A DNA stretch of 64,000 nt from Saccharopolyspora dendranthemae (GTDB lineage: Bacteria; Actinomycetota; Actinomycetes; Mycobacteriales; Pseudonocardiaceae): positions 1,426,001 through 1,490,000 of the forward strand of contig NZ_VIWX01000001.1 in the NCBI RefSeq assembly GCF_007829955.1, written 5' to 3'. Below, piece by piece: positions 36,798-46,697 of this stretch. How positions within the stretch are numbered: the first letter of the stretch is position 1; each line of letters starts with the position of its first letter. Both the position numbers and the translations under genes were made by a program. Under the pieces are notes generated by a model. It worked only from the letters and a program-made list of their open reading frames with translations, did not search any database and was not told the DNA's origin.

Positions 36798-38059
36798 CAC
36801 GCCTCCGACTCGTCGTCGACGAGACCGAAGTACTTCGCCGCGGTGTCCATGTCCTTGTCGCCCCTGCCCGAGAGGCTGACGATGATCAGCCCGTCCGGGC
36901 CCAGCTCCTGGCCGAGCCGGATCGCCCCGGCCAGGGCGTGCGCGGACTCGATCGCCGGGATGATGCCCTCCGTGCGCGAGAGCAGCTGGAAGGCCTGCAT
37001 CGCCTCGTCGTCGGTCACCGAGCGGTACTCCGCCCGGCCGGTGTCCTTGAGGTAGGAGTGCTCAGGGCCGACGCCCGGGTAGTCCAGCCCGGCGGAGATC
37101 GAGTACGCCTCGGTGACCTGCCCGTCCTCGTCCTGCAGCAGGTAGGAGCGGGCGCCGTGCAGCGTGCCCGGGGTGCCCTCGCCGAGGGTCACGCCGTGCT
37201 CACCGGACTCGATGCCGTGACCGGCCGGTTCGTAGCCGACGAGCCGCACGTCGGCGTCGTCGATGAAGCCGTGGAAGATCCCGATCGCGTTCGAGCCGCC
37301 GCCGACGCAGGCGACGACCGCGTCGGGCAGCCTGCCGACCATCGCCAGCGCCTGCTCGCGGGCCTCGTCACCGATGATCCGGTGGAAGTTGCGCACCATC
37401 ATCGGGAACGGGTGCGCTCCTGCCGCCGTGCCCAGCAGGTAGTGGGTGTGATCGACGTTGGCGACCCAGTCGCGCAGGGCCTCGTTGATGGCGTCCTTGA
37501 GCGTCGCCGAACCGTTGGCCACCGGGATGACCTCGGCGCCCAGCAACCGCATGCGGGCGACGTTGAGGGCCTGCCGCTGGGTGTCGACCTCGCCCATGTA
37601 GATCACGCACTCGAGGCCGAGCAGCGCGCAGGCCGTGGCCGTGGCGACGCCGTGCTGGCCGGCCCCGGTCTCGGCGATGACGCGGCTCTTGCCCATCCGC
37701 TTGACCAGCAGCGCCTGCCCGAGCACGTTGTTGATCTTGTGCGAGCCGGTGTGGTTGAGGTCCTCGCGCTTGAGCAGCACGCGCGCACCACCCGCGTGCT
37801 CGGCGAAGCGCTTGGCCTCGGTCAGCAACGACGGGCGACCGGCGTAGTTGCGCAGCAGCTCGTCGAGCTCCGCGAGGAACTCCGGGTCCTGCTGGGCCTT
37901 GGCGTACTCGGCGGCGAGCTCGTCCTGCGCCGCGATCAGCGCCTCCGGCATGAACCGGCCGCCGTACTCGCCGAAGTGCCCGCGCCCGTCCGGATCGTGC
38001 CCTTCGGGCACGGGCTCGCCCTGGCGGTGCGAGCGCGCGGAGTCAGCCCCGACGGTCAT
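36797..38059 (-). CDS. trpB: tryptophan synthase beta chain
   Basis: PLP enzyme that condenses indole with serine to give tryptophan. 420 residues. The PLP lysine lies in [19 protein letters not shown], the glycine-rich phosphate cup is [12 protein letters not shown], and [14 protein letters not shown] is the typical COMM region. An unusually long hydrophilic N-terminal extension (about 28 residues) precedes [17 protein letters not shown] lies before ATG 38059; trpC ends 34 bases upstream. Part of trpC-trpB-trpA. Confidence 0.98.
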   Translation of the reverse strand: MTVGADSARSHRQGEPVPEGHDPDGRGHFGEYGGRFMPEALIAAQDELAAEYAKAQQDPEFLAELDELLRNYAGRPSLLTEAKRFAEHAGGARVLLKREDLNHTGSHKINNVLGQALLVKRMGKSRVIAETGAGQHGVATATACALLGLECVIYMGEVDTQRQALNVARMRLLGAEVIPVANGSATLKDAINEALRDWVANVDHTHYLLGTAAGAHPFPMMVRNFHRIIGDEAREQALAMVGRLPDAVVACVGGGSNAIGIFHGFIDDADVRLVGYEPAGHGIESGEHGVTLGEGTPGTLHGARSYLLQDEDGQVTEAYSISAGLDYPGVGPEHSYLKDTGRAEYRSVTDDEAMQAFQLLSRTEGIIPAIESAHALAGAIRLGQELGPDGLIIVSLSGRGDKDMDTAAKYFGLVDDESEA

Positions 38060-38093
38060 TGCCTTACCTCCTGTGCTCTCCGCGCCCCGAGCC

Positions 38094-38906
38094 TCAGCGG
38101 CTCGGACGCGGACATGCCGGATGTGATCCGGCGGTCACCAGCTGGTTCACGGCCGACTTGGGATTGTCACTGGTCACCAAGCCCTCACCGACCAGCACCG
38201 CATCGGCGCCGGAACCCGCGTAGGCCATCAGGTCGCTGGGGCCGCGCACGCCCGACTCGGCGACCTTGAGGATGTCCTGCGGCAGGCCCGGAGCGATCCG
38301 GCCGAACACGTCGCGGTCCACCTCGAGCGTATGCAGGTTGCGCGCGTTGATGCCAATGATTTTCGCCCCGGCCTCCAACGCTCGGTCGGACTCCTCGGCG
38401 GTGTGCACCTCCACCAGCGCCGCCATGCCCAGCGACTCCACCCGGTCGAGCAGCGCTTCCAGCACGTTCTGCTCCAGGGCGGCCGCGATCAGCAGCACCA
38501 TGTCCGCGCCGTGCGCGCGGGCCTCGTGCACCTGGTACGGGCTGACCACGAAGTCCTTGCGCAGGATCGGCGTGGCCGGGACCCGCTTGCGCACCGCGTC
38601 GAGGTCGGCCAGCGAACCGCCGAAGCGGCGCTGCTCGGTGAGCACGCTGATCACGCGCGCCCCCGCGTCGGAGTAGTCGGCCGCGAGGTCCGCCGGTTCG
38701 GCGATCTCCGCCAGCTCGCCCTTGGAGGGGCTGCGCCGCTTGACCTCGGCGATGACGCCCACGCCCTGCGCCTTGAGGGCGCCGAGCACGTCGTGCGGCG
38801 GGACCGCCGCCGCTGACAGCTGCTTGATCTCGTCGAACGGGATCGCAGCCTCGCGCACCGCGAGATCCTCGCGGACGCCTTCGATGATGTCTTCCAGAAC
38901 GGTCAC
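38094..38906 (-). CDS. trpC: indole-3-glycerol phosphate synthase
   Basis: Ring-closing step of tryptophan synthesis. 270 residues, TIM barrel: [15 protein letters not shown] with the catalytic lysine, [53 protein letters not shown] and [11 protein letters not shown] are all present. Not fused to TrpF, unlike enterobacteria. Start is GTG 38906, overlapped by the stop of a 30-codon frame (GTGA). A family phosphate-binding strand near [11 protein letters not shown] is intact. Confidence 0.97.
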   Translation of the reverse strand: MTVLEDIIEGVREDLAVREAAIPFDEIKQLSAAAVPPHDVLGALKAQGVGVIAEVKRRSPSKGELAEIAEPADLAADYSDAGARVISVLTEQRRFGGSLADLDAVRKRVPATPILRKDFVVSPYQVHEARAHGADMVLLIAAALEQNVLEALLDRVESLGMAALVEVHTAEESDRALEAGAKIIGINARNLHTLEVDRDVFGRIAPGLPQDILKVAESGVRGPSDLMAYAGSGADAVLVGEGLVTSDNPKSAVNQLVTAGSHPACPRPSR

Positions 38907-38995
38907 GCGAACACCTCGCCGGCTGTGCCCCGAACACTCACCCGCAATGCCCAGACCCTGCTGAATGCGCGGTTGAACTCATTGCGCTCGATCAC
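38903..38995 (-). CDS. possible 30-residue ORF coupled to trpC
   Basis: Reads [20 protein letters not shown] then [13 protein letters not shown] 38995 has a purine-rich GGGAAGGGGAG a few bases upstream, and its stop overlaps the trpC start as GTGA, the hallmark of translational coupling. It has a single Trp codon, so it is not a classical attenuation leader. It could be a small protein akin in position to the short trp-cluster genes of Streptomyces, or simply a ribosome loader for trpC. Unproven. Confidence 0.4.
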   Translation of the reverse strand: MIERNEFNRAFSRVWALRVSVRGTAGEVFA

Positions 38996-39172
38996 GACAC
39001 TCCCCTTCCCGCCGTGCCGTCGCATTGCCGATGCTAAACCTCGCCGACCTGCCCCCTTACCAAGGGGTGGGCCGGGAGTCCCAGCGCAGCAAGGACCTTT
39101 GGCCCTGTTGTCCAGCGGAACGTCCGGCTCCCGACGACGTCGAGCAGCGGTTTTCGCCGCCTCGGAGATCCT
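38996..39172 (-). promoter_or_regulatory. gap upstream of trpC
   Basis: 177 bases between the trp membrane protein gene and the short ORF before trpC. A TAGCAT hexamer on the minus strand (about 39031-39036) could be a -10 box for an internal promoter, but no good -35 is seen. No attenuator-like run of Trp codons. Confidence 0.35.
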
Positions 39173-39778
39173 TCAGCGATCGTCTTCCTGTGTGGGATCG
39201 CGTCCGGCGTCCAGTTCGTTCCACCACTGCCTGTCCGGATCCTGGGACTGCTGCTCCTTCGCGGCACCCGGCGCGGAGTAGCGCGCGCCCATCGCGGGCA
39301 TCCGGCCGGCCCGCACCACGACCAGCACACCCGCGATCAGCAGCAGCACCGCTCCCAGCGCCATCAGCGCGGGCCCGGCGGGCTGGGTCGAGAGCTCGCC
39401 GATCGGCGTGCTGCCGGGCGGGACGTCACCGCCGGCGTGGGTGAACCAGCCACCGCTGATCTGCTGGTAGGCGCGCCACGCCAGCAGCGCACCGGCCAGC
39501 GCGATCAGCACGCCCACCAGCCGCCGCAGCAGCCCTCCGGTGGCCAGGACCGCGGCCACGGCGGCCAGGGCCGCCAGCGCCATCGGCACCAGCTCCGGGC
39601 GCAGCACCGCGCCGGTGGCTCCGCTGACCGTCTCGGTGCCGAACGGAGTGCGGTAGCGCTGGCCGACCCAGGTCAGGCCCGAAGCGCCCCACAGCGCCCC
39701 GGCACCGGCCAGCACCAGCAGCAGCACCGACCACAGCAACCTCTTCGACCGCGGCACCGGCTCAGACGCGCTGGTCAA
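39173..39778 (-). CDS. Trp biosynthesis-associated membrane protein
   Basis: 201 residues with four hydrophobic segments ([78 protein letters not shown]) and a polar C-terminal tail. This matches the actinobacterial family found between trpE and trpC. Its biochemical role is unknown. GTG/ATG start at 39778 overlaps the trpE 3' end by 17 bases, so it is co-translated with trpE. Confidence 0.88.
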   Translation of the reverse strand: MTSASEPVPRSKRLLWSVLLLVLAGAGALWGASGLTWVGQRYRTPFGTETVSGATGAVLRPELVPMALAALAAVAAVLATGGLLRRLVGVLIALAGALLAWRAYQQISGGWFTHAGGDVPPGSTPIGELSTQPAGPALMALGAVLLLIAGVLVVVRAGRMPAMGARYSAPGAAKEQQSQDPDRQWWNELDAGRDPTQEDDR

Positions 39779-41336
39779 CGCGTGCCTCCTCCCGGTCGCT
39801 CGGGGCTGCCAGCGTCCCGGCCGTGGCGATCGCGTTGAGCACCGCGCGCGCCTTGTTCAGGCACTCCTGGTCCTCGGCCTCCGGATCCGAGTCGGCCACG
39901 ATGCCGCCACCGGCCTGCACGTAGGCGCGTCCGTCGCGGACCAGCGCGGTGCGGATCGCGATCGCGGTGTCGGCGTCGCCCGCGAAGTCCAGGTAACCGA
40001 CCACGCCGCCGTACTGCGCGCGCCGCGTCGGTTCCAGCTCCTCGATCAGCTCCAGCGCGCGCGGCTTCGGCGCCCCCGAGAGCGTGCCCGCCGGGAAGCA
40101 GGCGGTGATCGCGTCGAAGGCCGTCTTGTCGTCGGCGAGCTGCCCGGTGACCGTCGAGACGAGGTGCATGACGTGGCTGTAGCGCTCGATCCGGAAGAAG
40201 TCGACCACTCGCACCGAACCCGGCTTGCAGACCCGGCCGAGGTCGTTGCGGCCGAGGTCGACCAGCATCAGGTGCTCGGCGCGCTCCTTCTCGTCGGCCA
40301 GCAGGTCCTTCTCCAGCACCGCGTCCTCGTCCTCGTCGGCGCCGCGCCAGCGAGTACCGGCGATCGGGTGCGTGGTCGCCTGCCCGTCGTGCACGGTGAC
40401 CAGGGACTCCGGGCTGGAGCCCACGATGTCGAAGGGGCTGCCGCCGTTCGGGTCGTCCAGCCGGAGCAGGTACATGTACGGGCTCGGGTTGGTGGTGCGC
40501 AGGACCCGGTAGATGTCCAGCGGATCGGCCTGGGTGTCCATCTCGAAGCGCTGCGAGACCACCACCTGGAAGGCTTCGCCCGCGCGGATCGCCTCCTTGG
40601 CCTTCTCCACCGCAGCGTGGTGCTCGGCGGGCCGGCGGCGCCGCTGGAAGTCCGCCTGCGGACGGGAGAACGTCGCCACCGTCGGCGCTGCCGGGGTCTG
40701 CAGCCGCTCGGTCATCTCGTCGAGCCTGCGCACCGCGTCGTCGTAGGCGGCGTCGACCCGCTCGGGGCTGTCGTCCCAGTTCACCGCGTTGGCGATCAGC
40801 GTGATCGTGCCCTCGTGGTGGTCCAGCGCCGCGAGGTCGGTGGCCAGCAGCATCACCATCTCGGGGATCTGCAGGTCGTCCTCGGTCAGCTCGGGCAGCC
40901 GCTCGATCCTGCGCACGGTGTCGTAACCCATGTACCCGACCATCCCGCCGGTCAGCGGGGGCAGGCCGGGGAGCGGGTCGGTGTGCAGCAACCGGACGGT
41001 CTCGCGCAGCGCCTGCAGCGGGTCGCCGCTGCTGGGCAGGCCGACCGGCGGGGTGCCGGTCCAGTACGCTTCGCCCTCGCGGACGGTCAGGGCGGCGGCG
41101 CTGCTGGCTCCGATGAACGACCATCGCGACCAGGATCGACCGTTCTCGGCGGACTCGAAGAGGAACGTGCCGGGGCGGTTCCCGGCGAGCTTGCGGTAGA
41201 CCCCGAGCGGGGTCTCGTCGTCCGCGAGCAACCGCCGCACCACCGGGATCACCCGGCGGTCCGCCGCCAGCGCTCGGAACTCCTCGCGTCCTGGGCTGAT
41301 ACTGCCGATCTCACCATCGCCGACCATGCGTGTCAT
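39762..41336 (-). CDS. trpE: anthranilate synthase component I
   Basis: Converts chorismate to anthranilate with TrpG. 524 residues. The N-terminal feedback region has [19 protein letters not shown], which includes the Ser-containing LLES-like Trp-binding motif; the catalytic region has [49 protein letters not shown] and [18 protein letters not shown]. No TrpG fusion. Divergent from a TetR gene. First gene of the trp cluster; trpD, trpF and trpG are not in the window. Confidence 0.97.
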   Translation of the reverse strand: MTRMVGDGEIGSISPGREEFRALAADRRVIPVVRRLLADDETPLGVYRKLAGNRPGTFLFESAENGRSWSRWSFIGASSAAALTVREGEAYWTGTPPVGLPSSGDPLQALRETVRLLHTDPLPGLPPLTGGMVGYMGYDTVRRIERLPELTEDDLQIPEMVMLLATDLAALDHHEGTITLIANAVNWDDSPERVDAAYDDAVRRLDEMTERLQTPAAPTVATFSRPQADFQRRRRPAEHHAAVEKAKEAIRAGEAFQVVVSQRFEMDTQADPLDIYRVLRTTNPSPYMYLLRLDDPNGGSPFDIVGSSPESLVTVHDGQATTHPIAGTRWRGADEDEDAVLEKDLLADEKERAEHLMLVDLGRNDLGRVCKPGSVRVVDFFRIERYSHVMHLVSTVTGQLADDKTAFDAITACFPAGTLSGAPKPRALELIEELEPTRRAQYGGVVGYLDFAGDADTAIAIRTALVRDGRAYVQAGGGIVADSDPEAEDQECLNKARAVLNAIATAGTLAAPSDREEARVDQRV

Positions 41337-41413
41337 TGTGCCGCGCAGTCGAACGGGCCCGGTGCGGGACCTCCGCTTTGCCTCCTCACCGCCGGTGCGG
41401 CCAGGATGGGTGG

Positions 41414-42028
41414 GTGAGCACGACCGAACCGAAGCGCCGAGGCCGCAGGCCCAACGGCACCGACACCAAGGACGCGCTGCTGACAGCCGCGCGCGAGGTC
41501 TTCGCCGAGCAGGGCTACGAAGCCGCCACCGTGCGCGCCATCGCGGGCAGCGCAGGGGTGGATCCGGCGATGGTCAAGCACTGGTTCGGCGGCAAGGAGG
41601 GCCTGTTCACCGCTGCGGTGCAGATCCCGATCAACCCCGCCGAGATCCTCAAGCAGGTCCTCGCCGGACCCCGGGAGCAGATCGGCGAACGGATCATGCG
41701 CCGGTTCGTCTCCACCTGGGACACCGTGGGAGGCGGGCAGTTCGCAGCGCTGATGCGCAGCGTCGCGAGCAACGAGCAGGCCGTCACCATGCTCCGCGAG
41801 TTCGTGCAGAACGTGCTGTTCAACCGCCTGGTCAAGGTCCTGGACGTCGACAACCCGGAGCTGCGGGTGGCGCTGTGCGGCTCCCAGCTCGTCGGCCTCG
41901 GCATGGCCCGCTACGTGGTCCGCATCGAGCCCCTGGCCTCGGCCGACGCCGACACCGTCGCGGCCACCATCGGCCCCAACCTCCAGCGCTACCTCACCGG
42001 AGACCTGGGAACGACGAACTTCACCTGA
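41414..42028 (+). CDS. TetR family transcriptional regulator
   Basis: 204 residues from GTG 41414. N-terminal [48 protein letters not shown]. The C-terminal domain (about 80-200) contains [21 protein letters not shown] and ends at a conserved-looking LQRYLTG, resembling the subgroup with short HTH and TetR_C_17-like domain. CAGGAT six bases before the start suggests a leaderless transcript. Divergent from trpE, but there is no evidence that it controls it. A palindromic repeat follows. Confidence 0.88.
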   Translation: MSTTEPKRRGRRPNGTDTKDALLTAAREVFAEQGYEAATVRAIAGSAGVDPAMVKHWFGGKEGLFTAAVQIPINPAEILKQVLAGPREQIGERIMRRFVSTWDTVGGGQFAALMRSVASNEQAVTMLREFVQNVLFNRLVKVLDVDNPELRVALCGSQLVGLGMARYVVRIEPLASADADTVAATIGPNLQRYLTGDLGTTNFT

Positions 42029-42094
42029 CGCCGCAGCTGGCTTTTGCGAACCCTTCGCAAGCGGCGCAGCCGCGAGCCGTGACAACCACCCTCG

Positions 42095-42227
42095 CAACCG
42101 GCACCGCCGCGGGTTCTGACACGTCTTCTGGTGAGGACAGCCGCAGCGCCGGGTATTCGACATACTCAAGTCGCGGATCCCGGAGCCAGAAGGCGTGTCA
42201 GGTTCCGCCACCCGCACCGCCACGCAG
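42095..42227. repeat. interspersed palindromic repeat family 2, copy A
   Basis: Left part AACCGGCACCGCCGCGGGTT; stem TGACACGTCTTCTGG (42117-42131) pairing with CCAGAAGGCGTGTCA (42186-42200), one G-T pair; middle with GGATCCCGGAGCC; right part GGTTCCGCCACCCGCACCGC. Same architecture as 58079 and 60599. Lies between the convergent TetR and hisI genes. Confidence 0.9.
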
Positions 42228-42232
42228 AACGC

Positions 42233-42583
42233 TCAGGATTCGACAGGCAGCAGGACGTCGGCGTCGAAGCAGGTGCGGTCGCCGGTGTGGCAGGCCGCGC
42301 CCTGCTGGTCCACGACCAGCAGGAGGGTGTCGCCGTCGCAGTCGAGGCGGACCTCGTGGACGTGCTGGGTGTGCCCGGACGTCTCGCCCTTGACCCAGTA
42401 GGTCCCGCGGCTGCGGGAGAAGTAGGTGGCGCGGCGGGTGGTGAGGGTGCGGTGCAGCGCCTCGTCGTCCATCCACGCCATCATCAGCACCTCGCCGGTT
42501 CCGCGCTGCTGCGCGATGGCGGCGACGAGCCCGTCGGCGGTGCGCTTGAGCTTCTCGGCGATCGTCGGGTCGAGCTCGCTCAT
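42233..42583 (-). CDS. hisI: phosphoribosyl-AMP cyclohydrolase
   Basis: Third step of histidine synthesis: opens the adenine ring of phosphoribosyl-AMP; Zn/Mg enzyme. 116 residues, stand-alone HisI type without HisE. Motifs: [38 protein letters not shown], the metal-binding DCDGDTLLL and CHTG(D)RTCF. ATG 42583 overlaps the hisF stop (ATGA). Last gene of this his block. Confidence 0.97.
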   Translation of the reverse strand: MSELDPTIAEKLKRTADGLVAAIAQQRGTGEVLMMAWMDDEALHRTLTTRRATYFSRSRGTYWVKGETSGHTQHVHEVRLDCDGDTLLLVVDQQGAACHTGDRTCFDADVLLPVES

Positions 42584-43353
42584 CGGACCGTGATCCCTTC
42601 CGCGCGCATCGCGTCCTTGACCTCGCCGATGCGCAGCTGTCCGAAGTGGAAGACGCTGGCGGCGAGCACGGCGTCCGCGCCCGCGTGCACCGCTGGCGCG
42701 AAGTGCTCGATCGCGCCTGCGCCGCCACTGGCGATCAGCGGCACCTCGACGACCTCGCGCACCGCGCGGATCATCTCCAGGTCGAACCCGGCCTTGGTGC
42801 CGTCGGCGTCCATCGAGTTGAGCAGGATCTCGCCGACGCCCAGCTGCTGGCCCTTCGCCGCCCACTCCACGGCGCAGATGCCGGTGCCCCGGCGTCCACC
42901 GTGGGTGGTGACCTCGTAGCCGGACGGCGTGGGCTGCCCGCCCTCGGGAACCCGGCGGGCGTCGACAGACAGCACGACGCACTGGGCGCCGAACCGCTTC
43001 GAGGCCTCGTTGAGCAGTTCCGGGCGCGCGATCGCGGCGGTGTTCAGGCTGACCTTGTCGGCGCCCGCGCGCAGCAACCGGTTGATGTCGTCGGTGCTGC
43101 GCACCCCGCCTCCGACGGTCAGCGGGATGAACACCTGCTCCGCGGTGCGCCGGACGACGTCGAAGGTCGTCTCGCGGTCCGAGGAGGACGCGGTGACGTC
43201 GAGGAAGGTCAGCTCGTCGGCGCCTTCCGAGTCGTAGGCGTTGGCCAGTTCCACCGGATCACCGGCATCGCGGAGATCGGTGAAGTTGACTCCCTTGACG
43301 ACCCGTCCCGCGTCCACGTCCAGGCACGGGATGACACGCACAGCGACACCCAT
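42580..43353 (-). CDS. hisF: imidazole glycerol phosphate synthase cyclase subunit
   Basis: Makes imidazole glycerol phosphate and AICAR using ammonia from HisH. 257 residues, TIM barrel: [20 protein letters not shown] with catalytic Asp, [49 protein letters not shown] and [15 protein letters not shown] 43353 is chosen as in the family; longer in-frame reading crosses the terminator of the upstream peptidase. Coupled to hisI by ATGA. Confidence 0.98.
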   Translation of the reverse strand: MGVAVRVIPCLDVDAGRVVKGVNFTDLRDAGDPVELANAYDSEGADELTFLDVTASSSDRETTFDVVRRTAEQVFIPLTVGGGVRSTDDINRLLRAGADKVSLNTAAIARPELLNEASKRFGAQCVVLSVDARRVPEGGQPTPSGYEVTTHGGRRGTGICAVEWAAKGQQLGVGEILLNSMDADGTKAGFDLEMIRAVREVVEVPLIASGGAGAIEHFAPAVHAGADAVLAASVFHFGQLRIGEVKDAMRAEGITVR

Positions 43354-43368
43354 GCGCACCAGGGTAGA

Positions 43369-43402
43369 CGTCCCCACCCCGAGCGGAGCCGGGGTGGGGA
43401 CG
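43369..43402 (-). terminator. terminator between peptidase gene and hisF
   Basis: Perfect 13-base stem CGTCCCCACCCCG (43369-43381) and CGGGGTGGGGACG (43390-43402) with an 8-base loop, just after the peptidase stop. It implies hisF-hisI has its own promoter within the few bases before ATG 43353. Confidence 0.85.
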
Positions 43403-43406
43403 CAGG

Positions 43407-44855
43407 TCACCAGGGCATGTTCGGCCGGACCGAGGTCGGGGCCGGTCCTGGTTCGACCGCCGGGCAGTGCGCGCCCTCAGCGGGCATCGCGCCGTCGATC
43501 AAGTAGTCGTGCGTGACCTTCGCGGTGCACTCGCTGCGGGTGTAGACGCCGTGACCCCAGCCGTCGTAGGTGAGCATCGTGGCCCGCTCGATCTGGGAGT
43601 CCACGTTGGTCGCCCAGTTGTAGCCGGTGGCCGGGTCGTGCAGCGCGTTGAGGATGAGAACCGGTGCCTCGGTGCGGATGTCGGGCACGTGCTGCGGGTT
43701 CTGCACCGGTGCCTTCCAGTCGAGGCAGTACGGCGCGAGCGCACCGCCGACGCCACCGCGCAGGTGCGGGGCCGCCTGCTCCTGCTGCTCGAAGAGCCGG
43801 GCGTAGTCCTCGGGCGACTCGGCCTCGATGCGGTGGTCGTTGCAGAACGCCGCGGTCGGATTCGGAACCGGATTCTGCTGCTGCGCAACGGTTGTCGGCT
43901 GGTCGTTGCGCATCTCGTCGAGCTGGGTCGCCAGCGAGTGCCAGTCGGGACCGTAGAAGGCACCGATCACTCCCCGGGAGAGCTCGACCGGCGTCATCGG
44001 CTCCGTACCGCCCGGTTGCGGGAGTTCACCGGCCTCGGCGCGCTTGTAGAGCTCGTCGTAGACGGCGCCGACGTCCTCGCCGTGCAGCGCGCACGCCGCG
44101 TCCCGGTCGCACCACTTCGCGAACTCGTCGAACGAGTCCTCGGCCGCCTCAGCCTGGGTGACCATGAAGCCGGAGGTGTCCTGGCTGTGGTCGAAAACGC
44201 TGTCCAGCACCAGGGATCGAACCCTGCCGGGGAACTGCTCGGCGTACATCTGCCCGGTCAGCGTGCCGTAGGAGATTCCGTAGAGGCTGAGCTGCTGCTC
44301 GCCGAGCGCCGCGCGGAACGCGTCGATGTCGCGGGCGACGCTCGCGGTGTCCATGTGGTCGACGATCGCGCCGCTGCGCGCCCGGCAGTCGTCGGAGGCG
44401 CGGCGGTTGTAGTCCTTCAGCCCCTCGAACTGCTCGGGTCCGTCCGGGCGGACGTCCGGCATCTCCTCCATCAGCGCGGGATCGCACTGCAGCTGGTGAC
44501 TTCCGCCGAATCCGCGCGGGTCGTAGCTGACGACGTCGAAGCGGGCGGCGATCTCGGGATCGAACGGGCTGCCGCCGACCAGCCAGCTGACCCCGGTACC
44601 ACCAGGACCACCCGGCATGGCGACCAGCGTGCCGATCTTCCTGGCAGGATCGGTGGCGGGGCGCCGGGCCACCGCGATGTCGATCTGCTCGCCCTGCGGG
44701 TTGGCCCAGTCCAGCGGGACTTGCACGGTCGAGCACTCGACCTCGGCGTTCTGCTCGCAGGGTTGCCAGTCCAGCCCGGCCTCCGCCTGCGCCGGTGCGG
44801 CCGCCGCCCCGGCTAGCGCGCCGGCGGCCAGCAACACCCCCAGTGTTCGTCGCAT
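43407..44855 (-). CDS. secreted alpha/beta-hydrolase, tripeptidyl aminopeptidase (TAP) type
   Basis: 482-residue secreted serine peptidase. Signal peptide about 1-24 (ends APAQA). Alpha/beta-hydrolase core: [12 protein letters not shown] oxyanion loop, nucleophile elbow GISYG (S195), and the C-terminal TAP-like segment with [19 protein letters not shown] (Asp) and [10 protein letters not shown] (His). The family removes N-terminal tripeptides or hydrolyses related substrates outside the cell. GGAGGA five bases before ATG 44855. It interrupts the histidine genes between priA and hisF but is functionally unrelated to them. Confidence 0.93.
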   Translation of the reverse strand: MRRTLGVLLAAGALAGAAAAPAQAEAGLDWQPCEQNAEVECSTVQVPLDWANPQGEQIDIAVARRPATDPARKIGTLVAMPGGPGGTGVSWLVGGSPFDPEIAARFDVVSYDPRGFGGSHQLQCDPALMEEMPDVRPDGPEQFEGLKDYNRRASDDCRARSGAIVDHMDTASVARDIDAFRAALGEQQLSLYGISYGTLTGQMYAEQFPGRVRSLVLDSVFDHSQDTSGFMVTQAEAAEDSFDEFAKWCDRDAACALHGEDVGAVYDELYKRAEAGELPQPGGTEPMTPVELSRGVIGAFYGPDWHSLATQLDEMRNDQPTTVAQQQNPVPNPTAAFCNDHRIEAESPEDYARLFEQQEQAAPHLRGGVGGALAPYCLDWKAPVQNPQHVPDIRTEAPVLILNALHDPATGYNWATNVDSQIERATMLTYDGWGHGVYTRSECTAKVTHDYLIDGAMPAEGAHCPAVEPGPAPTSVRPNMPW

Positions 44856-44962
44856 GGAGTTCCTCCAGTGGTGGTCGGATCCGTGTTTCGGATCACGACC
44901 ACCACGGTGCTGATCTCGCGATGCGACGTCGATCAGGGTTTCCCCGGAGAAGATCCGGGGAA

Positions 44963-45694
44963 TCAGCGAACGGCGGCCAGGGCATCTTCCAGCGTGAAGT
45001 TCTGGGCGTAGAGGGCCTTGCCGACGATGGAGCCTTCGAGGCCCGCCGGCGCCAGCTGCGAGAGCGCGACCAGGTCGTCCACACTGGACACACCGCCGGA
45101 GGCGATGACCGGGGAGTCGGTGCGGGAGCAGACCTCGCGCAGCAGCTCGGTGTTCGGCCCCTGCAGCGTGCCGTCCTTGCTGACGTCGGTGACGACGTAG
45201 CGGCGGCAGCCGGCGGCGTCGAGACGGGCCAGCACCTCCCACAGGTCGCCGCCGTCCTTGGTCCAGCCGCGGGCGGCCAAGCGGTGCCCCTGCTCGGTGA
45301 TGCGCACGTCCAGCCCGACGGCCACGCGGTCGCCGTACTCGGCCACGACGCGATCCGCCCACTCCGGGTTCTCCAGCGCGGCGGTGCCGAGGTTGACCCG
45401 GGCGCAGCCGGTGGCCAGCGCGGCCTCCAGCGAGGCGTCGTCGCGGATGCCGCCGGAGAGCTCGACCTGCACGTCCAGCTTCGCGGTCACCTCGGCCAGC
45501 AGCTCGCGGTTGCTGCCGCGGCCGAAGGCGGCGTCGAGGTCGACCAGGTGAACCCACTCCGCGCCCGCGCGCTGCCAGGTCAGCGCGGCCTCCAGCGGAT
45601 CACCGTAGGAGGTCTCGGTACCGGCGGCGCCCTGGACGAGGCGGACGGCCTGCCCATCGGCAACATCAACAGCGGGAAGCAAAGTGAAACTCAC
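44963..45694 (-). CDS. priA: bifunctional HisA/TrpF isomerase
   Basis: Phosphoribosyl isomerase A, catalysing both the ProFAR (His) and PRA (Trp) isomerisations in actinobacteria. 243 residues, barrel with [18 protein letters not shown] (catalytic Asp), [37 protein letters not shown] (second Asp) and [10 protein letters not shown]. The absence of trpF from the trp cluster fits the dual role. GTG 45694 follows TAGGGT by six bases, so it probably has its own leaderless promoter; two similar dyads lie upstream. Confidence 0.93.
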   Translation of the reverse strand: MSFTLLPAVDVADGQAVRLVQGAAGTETSYGDPLEAALTWQRAGAEWVHLVDLDAAFGRGSNRELLAEVTAKLDVQVELSGGIRDDASLEAALATGCARVNLGTAALENPEWADRVVAEYGDRVAVGLDVRITEQGHRLAARGWTKDGGDLWEVLARLDAAGCRRYVVTDVSKDGTLQGPNTELLREVCSRTDSPVIASGGVSSVDDLVALSQLAPAGLEGSIVGKALYAQNFTLEDALAAVR

Positions 45695-45771
45695 AGCTCA
45701 ACCCTAATGACGCCGCTCCGGGCCCGAGCACCCGGCCACCTCCCGCACCTGCCCCGATCAGGGGATGAGTG

Positions 45772-45833
45772 TCGAATTCCGCGCGGAGTTCGAATCCCCA
45801 CCTCGGGAGTCGAATATCGCGCGAGATCCGAAT
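45772..45833. promoter_or_regulatory. two related dyads upstream of priA
   Basis: TCGAATTCCGC-GCGGAGTTCGA (45772-45793) is a palindrome with one mismatch; TCGAATATCGC-GCGAGATCCGA (45810-45831) is a weaker version of the same. Both are followed by AT. The repeat period is 38 bases. They may be tandem operators for priA or hairpins in the gap after the small membrane-protein gene. Confidence 0.55.
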
Positions 45834-45852
45834 TGCGCGGCGTTACCGCAGT

Positions 45853-46053
45853 TCAGCGGCGGGAACGTTCGCTGCGGAGGATGGCCACCAGCGGAACGCC
45901 GAGCACCAGCACCGTCAGCGCCAGCACACCCAGCAGGGGCACTCCGGCCTGGATCAGGTACGGGGCGCCGACGGCCGAGGCCATGCCGACCGCGAGCACC
46001 AGGGCGACCACGCGGACGGCGTTCGGGCCGAGCAACCCGTGACGGCGGGTCAC
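45853..46053 (-). CDS. small membrane protein in his cluster
   Basis: 66 residues with two hydrophobic segments ([21 protein letters not shown] and [21 protein letters not shown]) and a basic C-terminus (RSERSRR). GTG 46053 overlaps the hisH stop as GTGA, so it is translated together with hisH. Function unknown; I do not recognise a named family. Confidence 0.75.
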   Translation of the reverse strand: MTRRHGLLGPNAVRVVALVLAVGMASAVGAPYLIQAGVPLLGVLALTVLVLGVPLVAILRSERSRR

Positions 46054-46679
46054 AGGGTGCCCAGCCAGTTGCGCAGCAGGTGGGCCCCGGCGTCAGCGGA
46101 CTTCTCCGGGTGGAACTGGGTTGCCATCAACGCTCCGTTCTCGACGGCGGCCACGAAGGGTTCTCCGTGCTCGGCCCAGGTCACCCTGGGCGGGGCGATC
46201 GAGTCGGAGCTCTCCAGCTCCCACTCGCGGACCGCGAAGGAGTGCACGAAGTAGAAGCGGGTCTCGTCGTCCAAGCCGTCGAACAGCACGCTGTCGGCGG
46301 GCTTCCGCACCGTGTTCCAGCCCATGTGCGGCAGCACGTCGGCCTGCAGCCGCTCGACGGTGCCGGGCCACTGCCCGCAACCGTCGGCCTGCACGCCGTG
46401 CTCCACGCCCTGGCCGAACAGCACCTGCATGCCCACGCAGATGCCCAGCACCGGACGATCGCCCGAGAGCCGCTGATCGATGATCTTGTCGCCGCCGACC
46501 TCCAGCAGCCCCTCCATGCAGGCCGCGAAAGCGCCGACGCCGGGAACGACGAGGCCGTCCGCCTCGACCGCGGCACGATGATCGGCGGTCACCTCGACGT
46601 CGGCGCCGGCGCGCTGCAGAGCGCGTTCGGCGGAGCGGAGGTTGCCTGATCCGTAGTCCAAGATGACGACTCGTGCCAC
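46050..46679 (-). CDS. hisH: imidazole glycerol phosphate synthase glutaminase subunit
   Basis: Supplies ammonia from glutamine to HisF. 209 residues, class I amidotransferase: [26 protein letters not shown], nucleophile in [16 protein letters not shown] and the His/Glu pair in [11 protein letters not shown] 46679 follows TAGCCT by six bases with no ribosome site: a leaderless promoter of its own, which fits its separation from hisDCB. Confidence 0.97.
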   Translation of the reverse strand: MARVVILDYGSGNLRSAERALQRAGADVEVTADHRAAVEADGLVVPGVGAFAACMEGLLEVGGDKIIDQRLSGDRPVLGICVGMQVLFGQGVEHGVQADGCGQWPGTVERLQADVLPHMGWNTVRKPADSVLFDGLDDETRFYFVHSFAVREWELESSDSIAPPRVTWAEHGEPFVAAVENGALMATQFHPEKSADAGAHLLRNWLGTL

Positions 46680-46697
46680 GGGGCCAGGCTACCGGGC

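Noticed and set aside
38903..39172. trp attenuator with leader peptide
   Set aside because: The only short frame has a single Trp codon and no competing terminator hairpin can be placed before trpC.
45780..45800. tRNA gene (GTTCGAATC resembling a T-loop)
   Set aside because: The flanking bases do not form a T-stem, no anticodon or acceptor stem can be drawn, and the match is explained by a dyad that is repeated 38 bases away.
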